Shown: positions 44,044 to 52,234 of the stretch, piece after piece
How the letters are laid out: each line of letters begins with the position of its first letter
Numbering within the stretch: position 1 is the first letter of the stretch
NCBI GenBank assembly: GCA_902362275.1
Contig: CABIWB010000001.1
Coordinates: forward strand, 1 to 64,000
Direction of reading: 5' to 3'
Origin: Coriobacteriaceae bacterium
Lineage (GTDB): Bacteria > Actinomycetota > Coriobacteriia > Coriobacteriales > Coriobacteriaceae
DNA: 64,000 nucleotides
Program-made: the position numbers and the translations under genes
Notes under the pieces: generated by a model
Databases searched by the model: none
Seen by the model: the letters and a program-made list of their open reading frames with translations, nothing else
What the model was told of the DNA's origin: nothing

Positions 44044-44513
44044 TGGAATACGCCGTCTTCAGGCTCGCGATGCGATCCTTGGTCTTCCTTGTCGCGTTTG
44101 CCCTTTGCGTCTCGCACCTCGTGCGCAAAAGGGACTTCATCGACGCCGTCTTCCGGAGCCCGGACGAGGTGAGGAAGAGCTTCAGCGGCAGGAACGACGT
44201 CCTGTTCCTGAGGGTCTTGAACATCATCCCGATGGTCGTGGCGGTCGCTACGGCGGGCTTCCTCGTCGCCGCCCTCCTCGACGTGCCCCGGATTATCGAC
44301 GGGGATTACCTCGGGATCGAGGGCGTCGCGGTCGGCCGCGCGCACGGCGGGGCGGACGTGCCGAGCGAGCGCCGGGGCATCTCGGTGCGCGACGGCGAGA
44401 CCGGAGAGGTCGTCGACCTCACGGTGTTCTCCGGCTATGTCGACGAGGGTGAGAGGCTCGCGGTGGAGTACCTGCCGCACACGGGCTACGGCGCGATCGT
44501 CGAGCGGGGCTGA
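44043..44513 (+). CDS. Unrecognised membrane protein
   Basis: The 156-residue protein has two membrane segments (FRLAMRSLVFLVAFALCV and IIPMVVAVATAGFLVAALL) and a beta-rich C-terminal part with DGETGEVVDLTVFSGYVDEGERLAVEYLPHTGYG. ATG 44043 shares a base with the stop of the preceding gene. This layout, two helices then a small soluble end, recurs in neighbours at 40615 and 41410. Not recognised. Confidence 0.6.
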   Translation: MEYAVFRLAMRSLVFLVAFALCVSHLVRKRDFIDAVFRSPDEVRKSFSGRNDVLFLRVLNIIPMVVAVATAGFLVAALLDVPRIIDGDYLGIEGVAVGRAHGGADVPSERRGISVRDGETGEVVDLTVFSGYVDEGERLAVEYLPHTGYGAIVERG

Positions 44514-44778
44514 CGGATATTTGATATGTTCGCTGACCGCATCGAAAGAGATGCTTGCGGAAGAAGCAGGCGGGCTTCTGCTTGCTTGATGCCCGAATGC
44601 TCGTCGACCTCCTGTTGGCAGCGGCTCGCAAACCGGTCTCAGATGCTTAGATCATACCGTTCATCTAATTTAAAAGCGCAGGTGAGCCGCTTGATAAGTA
44701 TTTTTACGGACGCTTTCCGGTCCATGTGCTATAACCATCTGCAACATCTCCGGGGATGCATGTATCGAAGGAGGGACA

Positions 44779-45408
44779 ATGGAGGTCGGAAACCGGATTC
44801 GTCGCGAGCGGCAGCGCCTTGGGATTTCTCAAGAGGAACTTTCTCGCCGCGCATATGTATCGCGCCCAACGCTTTCGCATTGGGAAACGGGCAGGACGCT
44901 CCCTGACGCGCAATCCCTGCTGGTTCTTTCCGAGATATTCGGAACGAGCATTGATGAGCTCGTGAAAGGGGATGTTGCGGAAATGGAAGAGATGGTCGAT
45001 CGCGAAGCGCGGGTGGCCATAGGTAGGACGCTCGCGCTTGCCTGCGTTGCCGTAGGTGCGGGAGTCTGTCTTGTCGCGGTCTCTTTTACCGCGCGCTATC
45101 TGGTGGGGTCCGTCGCATTTTACTCGATGACGCTTTTGGGCATGGTGATGGGCTTTACGGTGATTGCACGGGCGGGCGAGAGGGCCGTATCCGCTGCATC
45201 CGCCGCCGGGGTGCTTGCCGAGTTGGCTGCGGGCAAGTGCGCCGCTGCGGATAAGGTCGTGCTTCGTGAGCGATTGGCCCATGAGATCGCGCGCGATGGC
45301 GTGCGCGACCCATACGCTCGCCTTGCATTGGGCGCAGCGTGTGCGGTAGATATCGCATGCATGCTCGTGTGGTTTGCGACACTTATCCGGCCTGGTTTAT
45401 TTGCATGA
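44779..45408 (+). CDS. XRE-family regulator with membrane domain
   Basis: The 209-residue protein starts with a clear helix-turn-helix (MEVGNRIRRERQRLGISQEELSRRAYVSRPTLSHWETGR), then three membrane segments, the last near the C-terminus. Such membrane-linked XRE regulators are common in Gram-positive bacteria. GAAGGAGG precedes ATG 44779. A TATAAC at 44730 may be its -10 box. The 265 bases before it hold nothing else that I recognise. Confidence 0.85.
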   Translation: MEVGNRIRRERQRLGISQEELSRRAYVSRPTLSHWETGRTLPDAQSLLVLSEIFGTSIDELVKGDVAEMEEMVDREARVAIGRTLALACVAVGAGVCLVAVSFTARYLVGSVAFYSMTLLGMVMGFTVIARAGERAVSAASAAGVLAELAAGKCAAADKVVLRERLAHEIARDGVRDPYARLALGAACAVDIACMLVWFATLIRPGLFA

Positions 45409-45498
45409 TGTCGCCGTGCCGCCGCACACGCATGCCTTGCGCTTGATCGGGGTCGCTATGATGGGCCTGGTTTATTTCGGAGGTCATTGGGGGCATCA

Positions 45499-45933
45499 TC
45501 AATAGCCCCAGTCGACGACCTTCCATGGGGCGCCTTGCGAGGGCCTGGTCAGAACCCATTGCCAGCCCTCGTATCTGCCGTTCGGCGAGAAGCCCTCGTC
45601 AGCCGCCCGCCAGTCGGTCGTGAATTCGGACAGCACGACGATAAGGTCCCCTTCGCCTTCTTGCCCATGCTCGAGCATTTCGTCCAGATGGCGGGTTTCG
45701 ACCTCGCTGTCATAGCGGACTTCTTCGAGCGTGCATCCCTCGAATTCCGAGGCGAACTCCGTTTCGATGGCATTGAACGCGGCGAGGATGTCGGCTTCGG
45801 TATAGCGGTCCGTGGATTGCGCGACGCGCTCGACCGATTTCACGTCTCCACTGGAGGGGCCGACGAGCGCCATCAGGATGCCAAGGGCGGCGAGAGCGCC
45901 CGCTATCGCGACGAGAGCTGTTTTCCTGTTCAG
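45499..45933 (-). pseudogene. Secreted protein gene with its start codon hit by an IS
   Basis: The minus-strand frame reads NRKTALVAIAGALAALGILMALVG, a clean signal peptide, then a 120-residue soluble domain (YTEADILAAFNAIETEFASEF...WVLTRPSQGAPWKVVDWGY). The IS1595-like end begins at 45933, which is exactly the third base (minus-strand first base) of what would be the ATG: the codon now reads CTG. The gene thus lost its start and its promoter. An internal ATG at 45873 would leave only 124 residues without the export signal. Family not recognised. Confidence 0.6.
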
Positions 45934-46225
45934 GCTGTGTTAACCCGCATATGACATGGAAATCTCCGGGTGGAACGGGTGCGGCTGCCGCCAGAGCCCG
46001 CGCCAGCTCGTCCGGTATGTCCCCGACCCCATCTGCGCCCGCAGCAGCGAGGCGGCGTCCCCGCCCCGGCGCGCCTCGCGCGCCCAGCAGAACCACGCGA
46101 GGTAGTTGGGAAGGCGCCTGGTGGACACGCCCCCGAAGCGGGCGAGGAACGCCTTGAGCGCGGAGTGCAGGGCGTTGACGCGGTTGAGCGGGGCGCGCGG
46201 GCCGGAGGAGGCGAACCTCTCGTGG
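45933..46225. mobile_element. IS1595-like remnant, copy 2
   Basis: About 293 bp nearly identical to 35311-35604, with the same terminal repeat at 45933-45948 and the transposase 3' end on the minus strand. It lacks the rest of the element beyond the CTCTCGTGG point. Its transposase end has no premature stop and reads on to YRTSWRGLWRQPHPF. Confidence 0.85.
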
Positions 46226-46281
46226 ACGCGCGCGGCAAAACGGGTACAAGCGTCACAGGACGACAGGGAGGACGGCAGGAC

Positions 46282-47301
46282 ATGGACACGACGCACCGCG
46301 ACCTCGAGCGGGACATCGAGCGCATCGACGCGATGCTGCATGCGGACGAGGCGCCGCGCGGGCGGCGGGCCGCGAAGAGCGGCGGCTCCGAGGACGAAAG
46401 CGGGCACAAGGGCGGACGCAGAAGCGGACGCGAGGCCGCCGCGGCGCGCATCGAGGTCATCGACTTGGGCGAGGTCGACGGCCTCGGCATCGAGGACAAG
46501 GACGTCCTGCGCACCCTGCGCGAGCTCGCCACGAGCCACTCGACGTTCGCCGAGGCGTACGCGGGGTGCTTCGCCGGCTCCGTCTACCTGCCCGAGGCCC
46601 CGGGCGCCACGCGCAAGCGCGTGCGCTTCGGCTTTTACCTCGACGCCGCCCGCCTCGCGCTGCTCGGCATCGACGGCGCGTACTCCGGCACGGCCGAGGG
46701 CGCCCTCACCGACGACCTCTCGTCGTACCCGTCGGCCCCGCGTGCCCTCTACGAGCTGCTGCGCCATCTCATCCGCGAGGACTTCCTGCGCCTCGTCGAC
46801 GTCGAGGGCGAGCTGTCCGACATCGAGGAGCGCATCATCGCCGCGCCGAGCCGCCTGCGCGGCGAGGACGGCCGCATCCTGCGCCGCCGCAGGGAGCTCA
46901 TGCGCCTGAACGGCGCCTACCAGCAGCTCGACGAGCTTGCCAGCACCATCGCGCAGGACGACGACGGGCTGCTCCCCCGCACCGATCGGCGGCTGTTCAA
47001 CACGCTGTCCCAGCAGGCGCAGCGCCTGTCCGCGAAAGCCCAGTACCTGCGCGAATACTGCGTGCAGCTCATCGAGCTCAAGGACGCGCGGGCCGACGCC
47101 CGCCGCGACGCCACGAATCTCTACCTCACCGTCGTGGCGTCCATCTTCGTGCCCATCACCACCATCACGGGGTGGTACGGCATGAACTTCTCGAACATGC
47201 CCGAGCTGAGCTGGGAGTACGGGTACGCCACGGTCATCGCGCTGAGCCTCGTCATCATCGCGGCCGAGCTGGCGTTTTTCAAGTGGAAGAAATGGCTGTG
47301 A
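46282..47301 (+). CDS. corA: CorA-family divalent cation transporter
   Basis: The 339-residue protein has a large cytoplasmic domain with long helices (LYELLRHLIREDFLRLVDVEGELSDIEERI) and two C-terminal membrane segments; the filter motif GMN is at 300-302 in YGMNFSNMPEL, typical of CorA Mg2+/Co2+ channels. The N-terminus has an Arg/Gly/Ala-rich stretch. GGGAGGACGG precedes ATG 46282. The IS remnant ends 56 bases upstream, so the native promoter may be gone. A long in-frame extension upstream is only antisense transposase. Confidence 0.88.
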   Translation: MDTTHRDLERDIERIDAMLHADEAPRGRRAAKSGGSEDESGHKGGRRSGREAAAARIEVIDLGEVDGLGIEDKDVLRTLRELATSHSTFAEAYAGCFAGSVYLPEAPGATRKRVRFGFYLDAARLALLGIDGAYSGTAEGALTDDLSSYPSAPRALYELLRHLIREDFLRLVDVEGELSDIEERIIAAPSRLRGEDGRILRRRRELMRLNGAYQQLDELASTIAQDDDGLLPRTDRRLFNTLSQQAQRLSAKAQYLREYCVQLIELKDARADARRDATNLYLTVVASIFVPITTITGWYGMNFSNMPELSWEYGYATVIALSLVIIAAELAFFKWKKWL

Positions 47302-47544
47302 GATAGGCGCGCCCGGGTGGGGCGAGACGAGGACGCATGCGGTGTGCGCCCGGACGGTGCGCGGCACCGGACGCCGGTCCTTCCCGTCCAGCGCGCGAGC
47401 CCTCATAGATGCGCGGCGCCCGCACGCGCAGCCGCTAGCGGCGCGCGAGGAAGTTCTGGTAGGTGAATCTGAATCAGCCCCGTTTCCGTTGACACGTCGA
47501 GTTCCGTTTCGGCATGATGTGCCAAACGGGGAACGGAGGCAGAT
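47302..47544. other. Gene-free GC-rich spacer
   Basis: The 243 bases after corA have a GTCCGGTGCCGCG-type pairing near 47350-47380 and, from about 47465, sequence that probably belongs to the IS3 element end. No gene recognised. Confidence 0.4.
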
Positions 47545-47612
47545 ATGGGACACCCATCCCCCAAGTACACCGCCGAGTTCAAGCAGCGGGCGGTGGAGCT
47601 TTACCGCGAGAG
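47545..47612 (+). pseudogene. IS3-family OrfA fragment
   Basis: The first codons read GHPSPKYTAEFKQRAVELYRER, a typical start of IS3-family OrfA, with GGAGG upstream. The sequence then runs directly into the inverted IS21 fragment, so only the N-terminus is left. Confidence 0.65.
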
Positions 47613-48164
47613 GCCCTCGCACGTGCACTCCGAGCGCTGGGACATGCAGGCCCGGGCGTAGCGGGCGTCGGGGTGCGGCAGCGAGACGACGAGCAACTTG
47701 AGCGCGAGGCGCTCTCCGGCCACCACGGCCTCGAAGTTGCCGTAGTCGACCTGCGCGGTCCCCGGCGCCCACTCGAGCTCGAGATAGCCCTCTTCGGTGC
47801 CTTGGCGGTGAGCGTTTCGCCACTCGCGCACGTAGCGTCGCGCTGTGGAGTAGGAGCCCTTGTAGCCCCTCTCCGCGACCAGCCGGTCATAGATGCGCTT
47901 CGCGGTATGGCGCTGCTTGCGAGGTGCGCCCGAATCGGCCTCGAGAACGGCATCGATCCATGCGGCGTCGTCGGGTCCGAGTGCGCGGCGCGCCCTCGAC
48001 CTCGGCTCCGGCGCCGCGGGCGACATGTCGGCCATATCGGCGTATTTGGCGACGGTGTTGCGGCTCAGCCCCAGCCTCCTCGCGATCTCCGCCCGCGGGA
48101 CCCCCGCGGCGTCCATCACGCGTATATCATTGACATCATCCAAGGGCACGGTCATCTCCTCCAT
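47605..48164 (-). pseudogene. IS21-family IstA transposase fragment
   Basis: The minus-strand reading has the IstA helix-turn-helix (MDAAGVPRAEIARRLGLSRNTVAKYA) and the first catalytic region ending APGTAQVDYGNFE and YARACMSQRSECTCEGL. The remaining two thirds and IstB are missing. The fragment joins the IS3 remnant at about 47605-47612. On its other side, about 48165-48330 is the non-coding IS21 end, which cuts into traG. Confidence 0.75.
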
Positions 48165-48326
48165 CCTTTCCGGGCGGGTCCGTCCAAAGCCTTCGCCCGG
48201 AAAAACAATACGGCGAGGGCCGCGCCCCTGGTTCTTGGGGTGCGGCCCTCATGATCAAAATGCTCAATTCTTAATGCGCACGGTGCTCAAATCCCAGCGC
48301 TCATTCGGACCAGTTCTTATTGCACA

Positions 48327-49329
48327 TCAACACTGCGGAGTTCGTTGCCCCCGGAGGACAGGAGCTGCGAGGCGCGGCTGCGGGCGGGGTGCCCGTCGGG
48401 CAGCTGGCGCAGAAGTGCCTTGAGAGGGGCCGTCGGATCGGCTCCCTCGCCCTCGGTGCCCCGGCAAAGGACCTCGTTGACGGTCGCGAGGTGCTTCGCC
48501 CCGGCGGGGCACTCCTCAGAGCACGCGATCAGCAGTATCAGCGCGGAGCAGCCGCTCCGTGCCGACTCCGTCCAGTGAGAGGAGCCCTGCCCGCGCTCCT
48601 CTGGGAAGAGCACCATGGCGATGGCGTCCGCCGCCTGTTCCGCCCCTTGGGAATTACCTTTCTCGGCGAGTTTGACCACGAGGTTGATGGGGTTGAAGCG
48701 GTGGCCACGATAGGGGTTCTGGGTGTCGAGCAGCAGCACATCGTAGCCGCGCCGCTCCAGCTCGGCCCCGGTGATCTCGATGAGCTCGTTTTTCACGTCC
48801 GTGACGGCGATGGAGACCGGCTCGGAGCCGTTGGCCCCGTCACCATAGGTGAGCAGGTCGATGGTCGGAATGAGGCAGAAGCGCGTCTTGCCCGACCCCG
48901 TGGAGCCGTCGAGCAGCACGTGGCGCTCAGGCTCGAATAGGTACTTGCCCTTGGTGAAGCCGTATGCGAAGCCGCGCGCTTTGGGCTCGCTTTGCTGTCC
49001 CATGTGACGGAGCCCCTGACGAGCTCGGTTCCCGTCTTGATGCGGGCGCTGCCAAGGACGCCGCCGTCCTCGCCGCACCCCTTCGCCTGCTCCATCGAGA
49101 AGAAGAGCAGCGAGATGAGGAAGAGCAGTGCGAGCGTGGCTGCGGTGCCCGCCGGATGGGCGGCGAAGCCGCCCGACAGCCACCAGTCGGGAACGGCGGT
49201 GAGATCGAAAGTGGGGATGGTGGTGATGGTGCCTCCGCTCAAAAGGTAATCCACTGGCCGGGCAAGTGCGGTGCAGCAAAATTCCCCGAGTGCCAGAGCG
49301 CTGATGAGGGAGGGGATGAGGATTTCCAT
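48327..49329 (-). pseudogene. TraG/VirD4-type coupling protein, frameshifted and truncated
   Basis: Starting at 49329 the minus strand reads MEILIPSLISALALGEF, two membrane regions, then GVLGSARIKTGTELVRG. Near 49000 the coding frame shifts and resumes with SEPKARGFAYGFTKGKYLFEPERHVL and the Walker A LLDGSTGSGKTRF, FNPINLVVKLAEKG and SHWTESARSG. It stops around 48327 where IS21 sequence starts, before Walker B. Intact relatives deliver DNA to a type IV secretion channel. It begins eight bases after mobC. It cannot be functional. Confidence 0.8.
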
Positions 49330-49337
49330 TTCTCCCC

Positions 49338-49727
49338 CTAACTGCGCGCTGCGGAGATAAGCGCGCAGATGTTGTCCGCTGCTGCGGAGACGCGGCGCAC
49401 CGCGCGGTCGGTGTTGGCGGCGGAGTCCCCGTCTGCCCCGAAGGTATTGAGCGCGCTAGCGCATTGGTTCAAGTTCGACCCGGCGTGCTTCAGGTCTGCG
49501 AATGCCTTGCGGAGCTCGGCGATGTCGATGTCCAGCGTGGGACGGGCCTCGGCGTCGCCAAGCAATCTCGTCCGCGCGAAGGCGGAAATGCTCATGCCCG
49601 CCTTGCGCGCACGTGAGCGGATGCGGGCGAGCTCGTTCTCGGTGACGCGGACGTAGATCCGCCTACGGCGTCCGATTGTGTTGTGCTGCTCGTCGCCTTC
49701 TCGGGCGATGTTCGTCTTGTCGTTCAT
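49338..49727 (-). CDS. mobC: MobC-like relaxosome protein
   Basis: The 129-residue protein starts with a ribbon-helix-helix region (RRRRIYVRVTENELARIRSRARKAGMSISAFARTRLL) and a C-terminal MobC region (ADLKHAGSNLNQCASALN). Such proteins help the relaxase open DNA at oriT. AAGGATT is upstream of ATG 49727. No relaxase is left nearby. With traG it identifies the island as a former mobilisable or conjugative element. Confidence 0.8.
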   Translation of the reverse strand: MNDKTNIAREGDEQHNTIGRRRRIYVRVTENELARIRSRARKAGMSISAFARTRLLGDAEARPTLDIDIAELRKAFADLKHAGSNLNQCASALNTFGADGDSAANTDRAVRRVSAAADNICALISAARS

Positions 49728-49747
49728 GGAAGTAATCCTTACGTCGG

Positions 49748-49780
49748 TTGTGGCAGAGCTTGTGGCAGGATTTGTGGCAG
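49748..49780. repeat. Three TTGTGGCAG repeats, right end of island
   Basis: Copies at 49748-49756, 49760-49768 and 49772-49780, in the same orientation as those at the left end. Confidence 0.6.
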
Positions 49781-49898
49781 CAGGTCCGCTTCCACGGACT
49801 ACCACAGGCTCCCTAGAATTACTTCCCGTTGCCGTTTTACGAGGTAGATACCCCTAATCAACTCTCATGCGTTTGCATGGCCTACGTAGATAATGCCC

Positions 49899-49946
49899 CT
49901 CATAACCCGGAGGTCGTAGGTTCAAATCCTGTCCCCGCGACCAAGA
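49899..49946. other. Right attachment site (attR)
   Basis: Second copy of the tRNA-fMet 3' half (47 of 48 matches with 31080-31127). The 5' half of the tRNA is absent. A terminator follows directly, as expected for the tRNA gene's original downstream region. The 459 bases 49728-50186 hold only this, the repeats and the operator. Confidence 0.85.
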
Positions 49947-49952
49947 ACTTGC

Positions 49953-49983
49953 AGCTCGTCGGCTTAGCCGGCGAGCTTTTTTC
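49953..49983 (+). terminator. Original terminator of the tRNA-fMet gene
   Basis: AGCTCGTCGGC (49953-49963) pairs with GCCGGCGAGCT (49967-49977) with one G-T pair, followed by TTTTTT. Its position, right after attR, supports integration at the tRNA. Confidence 0.85.
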
Positions 49984-50141
49984 ATGCGTATTGATTGGGT
50001 GCTTTTTGGGTGTTAAGGCCATGGACGCTCGAATTACCCGATTTCGTTTTACGAGAGCCGGCTCAGGACGGCGCTTTCTCCGGTGCGTGGCGTGCTTGGA
50101 TCACTTGGGTCACTTGGGTGATGTATCATGCTGTAAAGCGA

Positions 50142-50176
50142 CAATGTCGCGACAGGAAAACGACGCTGTCGCATTG
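50142..50176. promoter_or_regulatory. Palindromic operator-like repeat, upstream copy
   Basis: A 35-base sequence with CAATGTCGCGACAG at one end and CTGTCGCATTG at the other sits 10 bases before the start codon of the AlbA_2 gene. An almost identical copy follows the gene at 51560-51594. Confidence 0.7.
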
Positions 50177-50186
50177 GAGGTTGCGC

Positions 50187-51554
50187 ATGAATGCAGAGGA
50201 GCTAAGAGGTCATCTTTCTGCCGGTGAAGGATTGATGGTCGAATTCAAGCGTTGCGGTTCGGGGCCACAAAACGACCTGTACGAGACCATCTGTTCGTTT
50301 GCGAATCGCCAAGGCGGCAACATCTTTATGGGCGTTGACGACGACGGTGCCGTTGTCGGCATTCCATCCGGCGCTGTTCGCAATATGCAGCGGATGGTTG
50401 TAAATGCGGTGAGCAACCCAAAGCTGTTTCCCATTCCTCCGGTTATTGAAACTGAATCTATTGAGATCGATGGGGCATGGGTGATTAGGGTCTGGGTGCC
50501 CGTCGGGCCAGCCGTCTATAGTTTCAAGGGCGTGATATATGACAGAATCGCCGACGCGGACGTCAGGGTTACGGGCATTGAACAGATTACGATGCTGTAC
50601 CTTCGCAAACAGAACGAGTATTCCGAGCGACGTGTGTTCAAATATGTCGGAATCGATGATTTTGACCCAGCGACCATTCATCGTGCCCGTTCGCTTGCCG
50701 TAGCAAGAACGCTCGGCCATCCGTGGGGTTACATGGACGATGAGGAGCTGTTGAGGAGCGCCAAGCTATATCGAAAAGACCGCAGGACGGGAGATGAGGG
50801 CTACACCCTTGCGTCCGTTTTGCTGTTTGGCAAAGAAGAGTGCATTTCGGATGTGTGCCCGGCATACAAGACTGATGCAGTCGCAAGGATCGAGAACGAA
50901 GATCGGTATGACGATAGGATGACGTTCACGGGCAATCTCATCGACTCGTACGATGGGCTTATTCGCTTTGCGAAAAAATACATGCAAGATCGGTTTGTTC
51001 TTATAGATGGGCAGCGAATCAGTGCTCGTGACATCATGGTTCGAGAGATCGTTGCGAACTTACTGATTCATCGTGAGTACATCAGTCCCTTTCCAGCTAA
51101 GCTCGTGATCACCCGCTCGCAGCTTGTTACGGAAAATGCAAGCAGAGCTATGTTCGAGGGCAGGCTAACGTTGTCAGATTTCAACCCCGTTTCAAAAAAC
51201 CCGAGCATAGCGGGGGTCTTTAAGGAAATTGGATACGCTGAGGAGCTCGGAAGTGGGTTCCGTAACATACAGCGGTGTTCATTGGCGTACAGCGGCAGAT
51301 CGGCGATTCTTGAGGATGGAGACGTTTTCAAAGCCTCCGTGTCCCTCACGCCCATTGCGGCCGCTCGAGGTGGAGAGGGTGCCTTCGAGGCCGCAAGGGT
51401 GCTGTGCGAGCGGGACGGCTTCATAAGCTCGTCGACGCTTTCGGAATATCTGGGTGTTACGACGAGGACAGCGCAGCGTCACATCCGCCGCCTGCTGGAT
51501 GATGGGTTGATTAGCGAGGACCCGGTTCACGCTCGGAGTTATATTATGAAATAG
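50187..51554 (+). CDS. AlbA_2-domain (Schlafen-like) ATP-binding regulator
   Basis: The 455-residue protein has an N-terminal AlbA_2 domain (LMVEFKRCG, ETICSFANRQGGNIFMGVDDDG), a C-terminal HATPase_c_4-like region (REIVANLLIHREY, EIGYAEELGSGFRNI), and a final winged helix (ISSSTLSEYLGVTTRTAQRHIRRLLDDGLI). This architecture is usually annotated as transcriptional regulator; the function is unclear. GGAGG is seven bases before ATG 50187. It is AT-richer than the island before it. The two bracketing palindromes suggest autoregulation or a mobile unit. Confidence 0.82.
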   Translation: MNAEELRGHLSAGEGLMVEFKRCGSGPQNDLYETICSFANRQGGNIFMGVDDDGAVVGIPSGAVRNMQRMVVNAVSNPKLFPIPPVIETESIEIDGAWVIRVWVPVGPAVYSFKGVIYDRIADADVRVTGIEQITMLYLRKQNEYSERRVFKYVGIDDFDPATIHRARSLAVARTLGHPWGYMDDEELLRSAKLYRKDRRTGDEGYTLASVLLFGKEECISDVCPAYKTDAVARIENEDRYDDRMTFTGNLIDSYDGLIRFAKKYMQDRFVLIDGQRISARDIMVREIVANLLIHREYISPFPAKLVITRSQLVTENASRAMFEGRLTLSDFNPVSKNPSIAGVFKEIGYAEELGSGFRNIQRCSLAYSGRSAILEDGDVFKASVSLTPIAAARGGEGAFEAARVLCERDGFISSSTLSEYLGVTTRTAQRHIRRLLDDGLISEDPVHARSYIMK

Positions 51555-51559
51555 CGCGG

Positions 51560-51594
51560 CAATGTCGCGACAGGAATGCGACGCTGTCGCATTG
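51560..51594. promoter_or_regulatory. Palindromic operator-like repeat, downstream copy
   Basis: It matches 50142-50176 except for two bases in the centre (AATG instead of AAAA). It starts six bases after the stop codon. Confidence 0.7.
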
Positions 51595-51599
51595 CCTGT

Positions 51600-52157
51600 A
51601 TAAGACAAAATCGGGGCATATAGCAGCCTGTCAAGGGCGTTGATTAATTCGTTGGCAAGCTCCAGCTGGCTGGCTCCGCCGCGATCTTCGATAACCATGT
51701 AAAGCCATTTTGCCTCTGTCGGCCTAGTGAATACTGGCACAAGCCGACCCAGGTCGGATCTTGCTTGCGGGCCGGTCGCTAACTTGATTCTCTCGCAACC
51801 CTTGAGGCATCCGACGTTGGTTAGTCCAAGGTGACGGCTTTGGCTCTCTACGATGGTTCTATAGAGGGGCCACGTTGACTCATCGCCGAAGGTGGCGTCA
51901 TTGATCAGCGCGTTTCCATCTCGGTAAAACGGATTAAACATTACCGGGATGGTATAGCCGGGCGCATCGATGGCGAGCTTTGAGCTAAGGGTAGAGCGTT
52001 CGGATTTGATGAAGCCGCTTTTGACGAGCAGGTTGTTTTCGGCAGCTTCGGATCGCATCGTCCTCATAGTCCCGCCGGGTCGGAGCGATATCGATAGCAG
52101 GTTGCGGAGTAACACCCAGTCCTGAAGGGGTTCGAGGTAGCGCGCAGAGATGCGCAT
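51600..52157 (-). pseudogene. Unrecognised reading frame, probably 3'-truncated
   Basis: A minus-strand frame reads MRISARYLEPLQDWVLLRN..., with protein-like stretches such as TEAKWLYMVIEDRGG and QLELANELINALDRLLYAPIL, until the palindrome at 51594. Beyond it the frame continues only as antisense of the AlbA_2 gene, so the original end seems lost. An upstream ATG at 52211 would place the G-tract (as CCC codons) inside the gene. I do not recognise a family; it may be a relic. Confidence 0.35.
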
Positions 52158-52181
52158 TTGCCAAAATCTGAGGGCAAATTC

Positions 52182-52198
52182 GGGGGGGGGGGGGGGGG
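52182..52198. promoter_or_regulatory. 17-G homopolymer tract
   Basis: Seventeen uninterrupted G residues end 36 bases before the start of the giant surface protein and just before a candidate -10 box. Such tracts change length by slipped-strand mispairing and can switch promoter strength. The exact length may vary between cells or be misread. Confidence 0.85.
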
Positions 52199-52202
52199 AT
52201 GC

Positions 52203-52220
52203 TATAGTCAAGACTATATG
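52203..52220 (+). promoter_or_regulatory. Candidate -10 region of the surface protein gene
   Basis: Two boxes, TATAGT (52203-52208) and TATATG (52215-52220), lie in a short palindrome (ATAGTC/GACTAT). For either box the -35 position falls in or at the edge of the G-tract, so tract length would set the spacing. No clear ribosome site separates them from ATG 52235. Confidence 0.5.
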
Positions 52221-52234
52221 TAACCAAAACGGTC

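Noticed and set aside
45970..46281. N-terminal extension of CorA
   Set aside because: That part of the open frame is the antisense of the IS1595 remnant; the true start is 46282 after a ribosome site.
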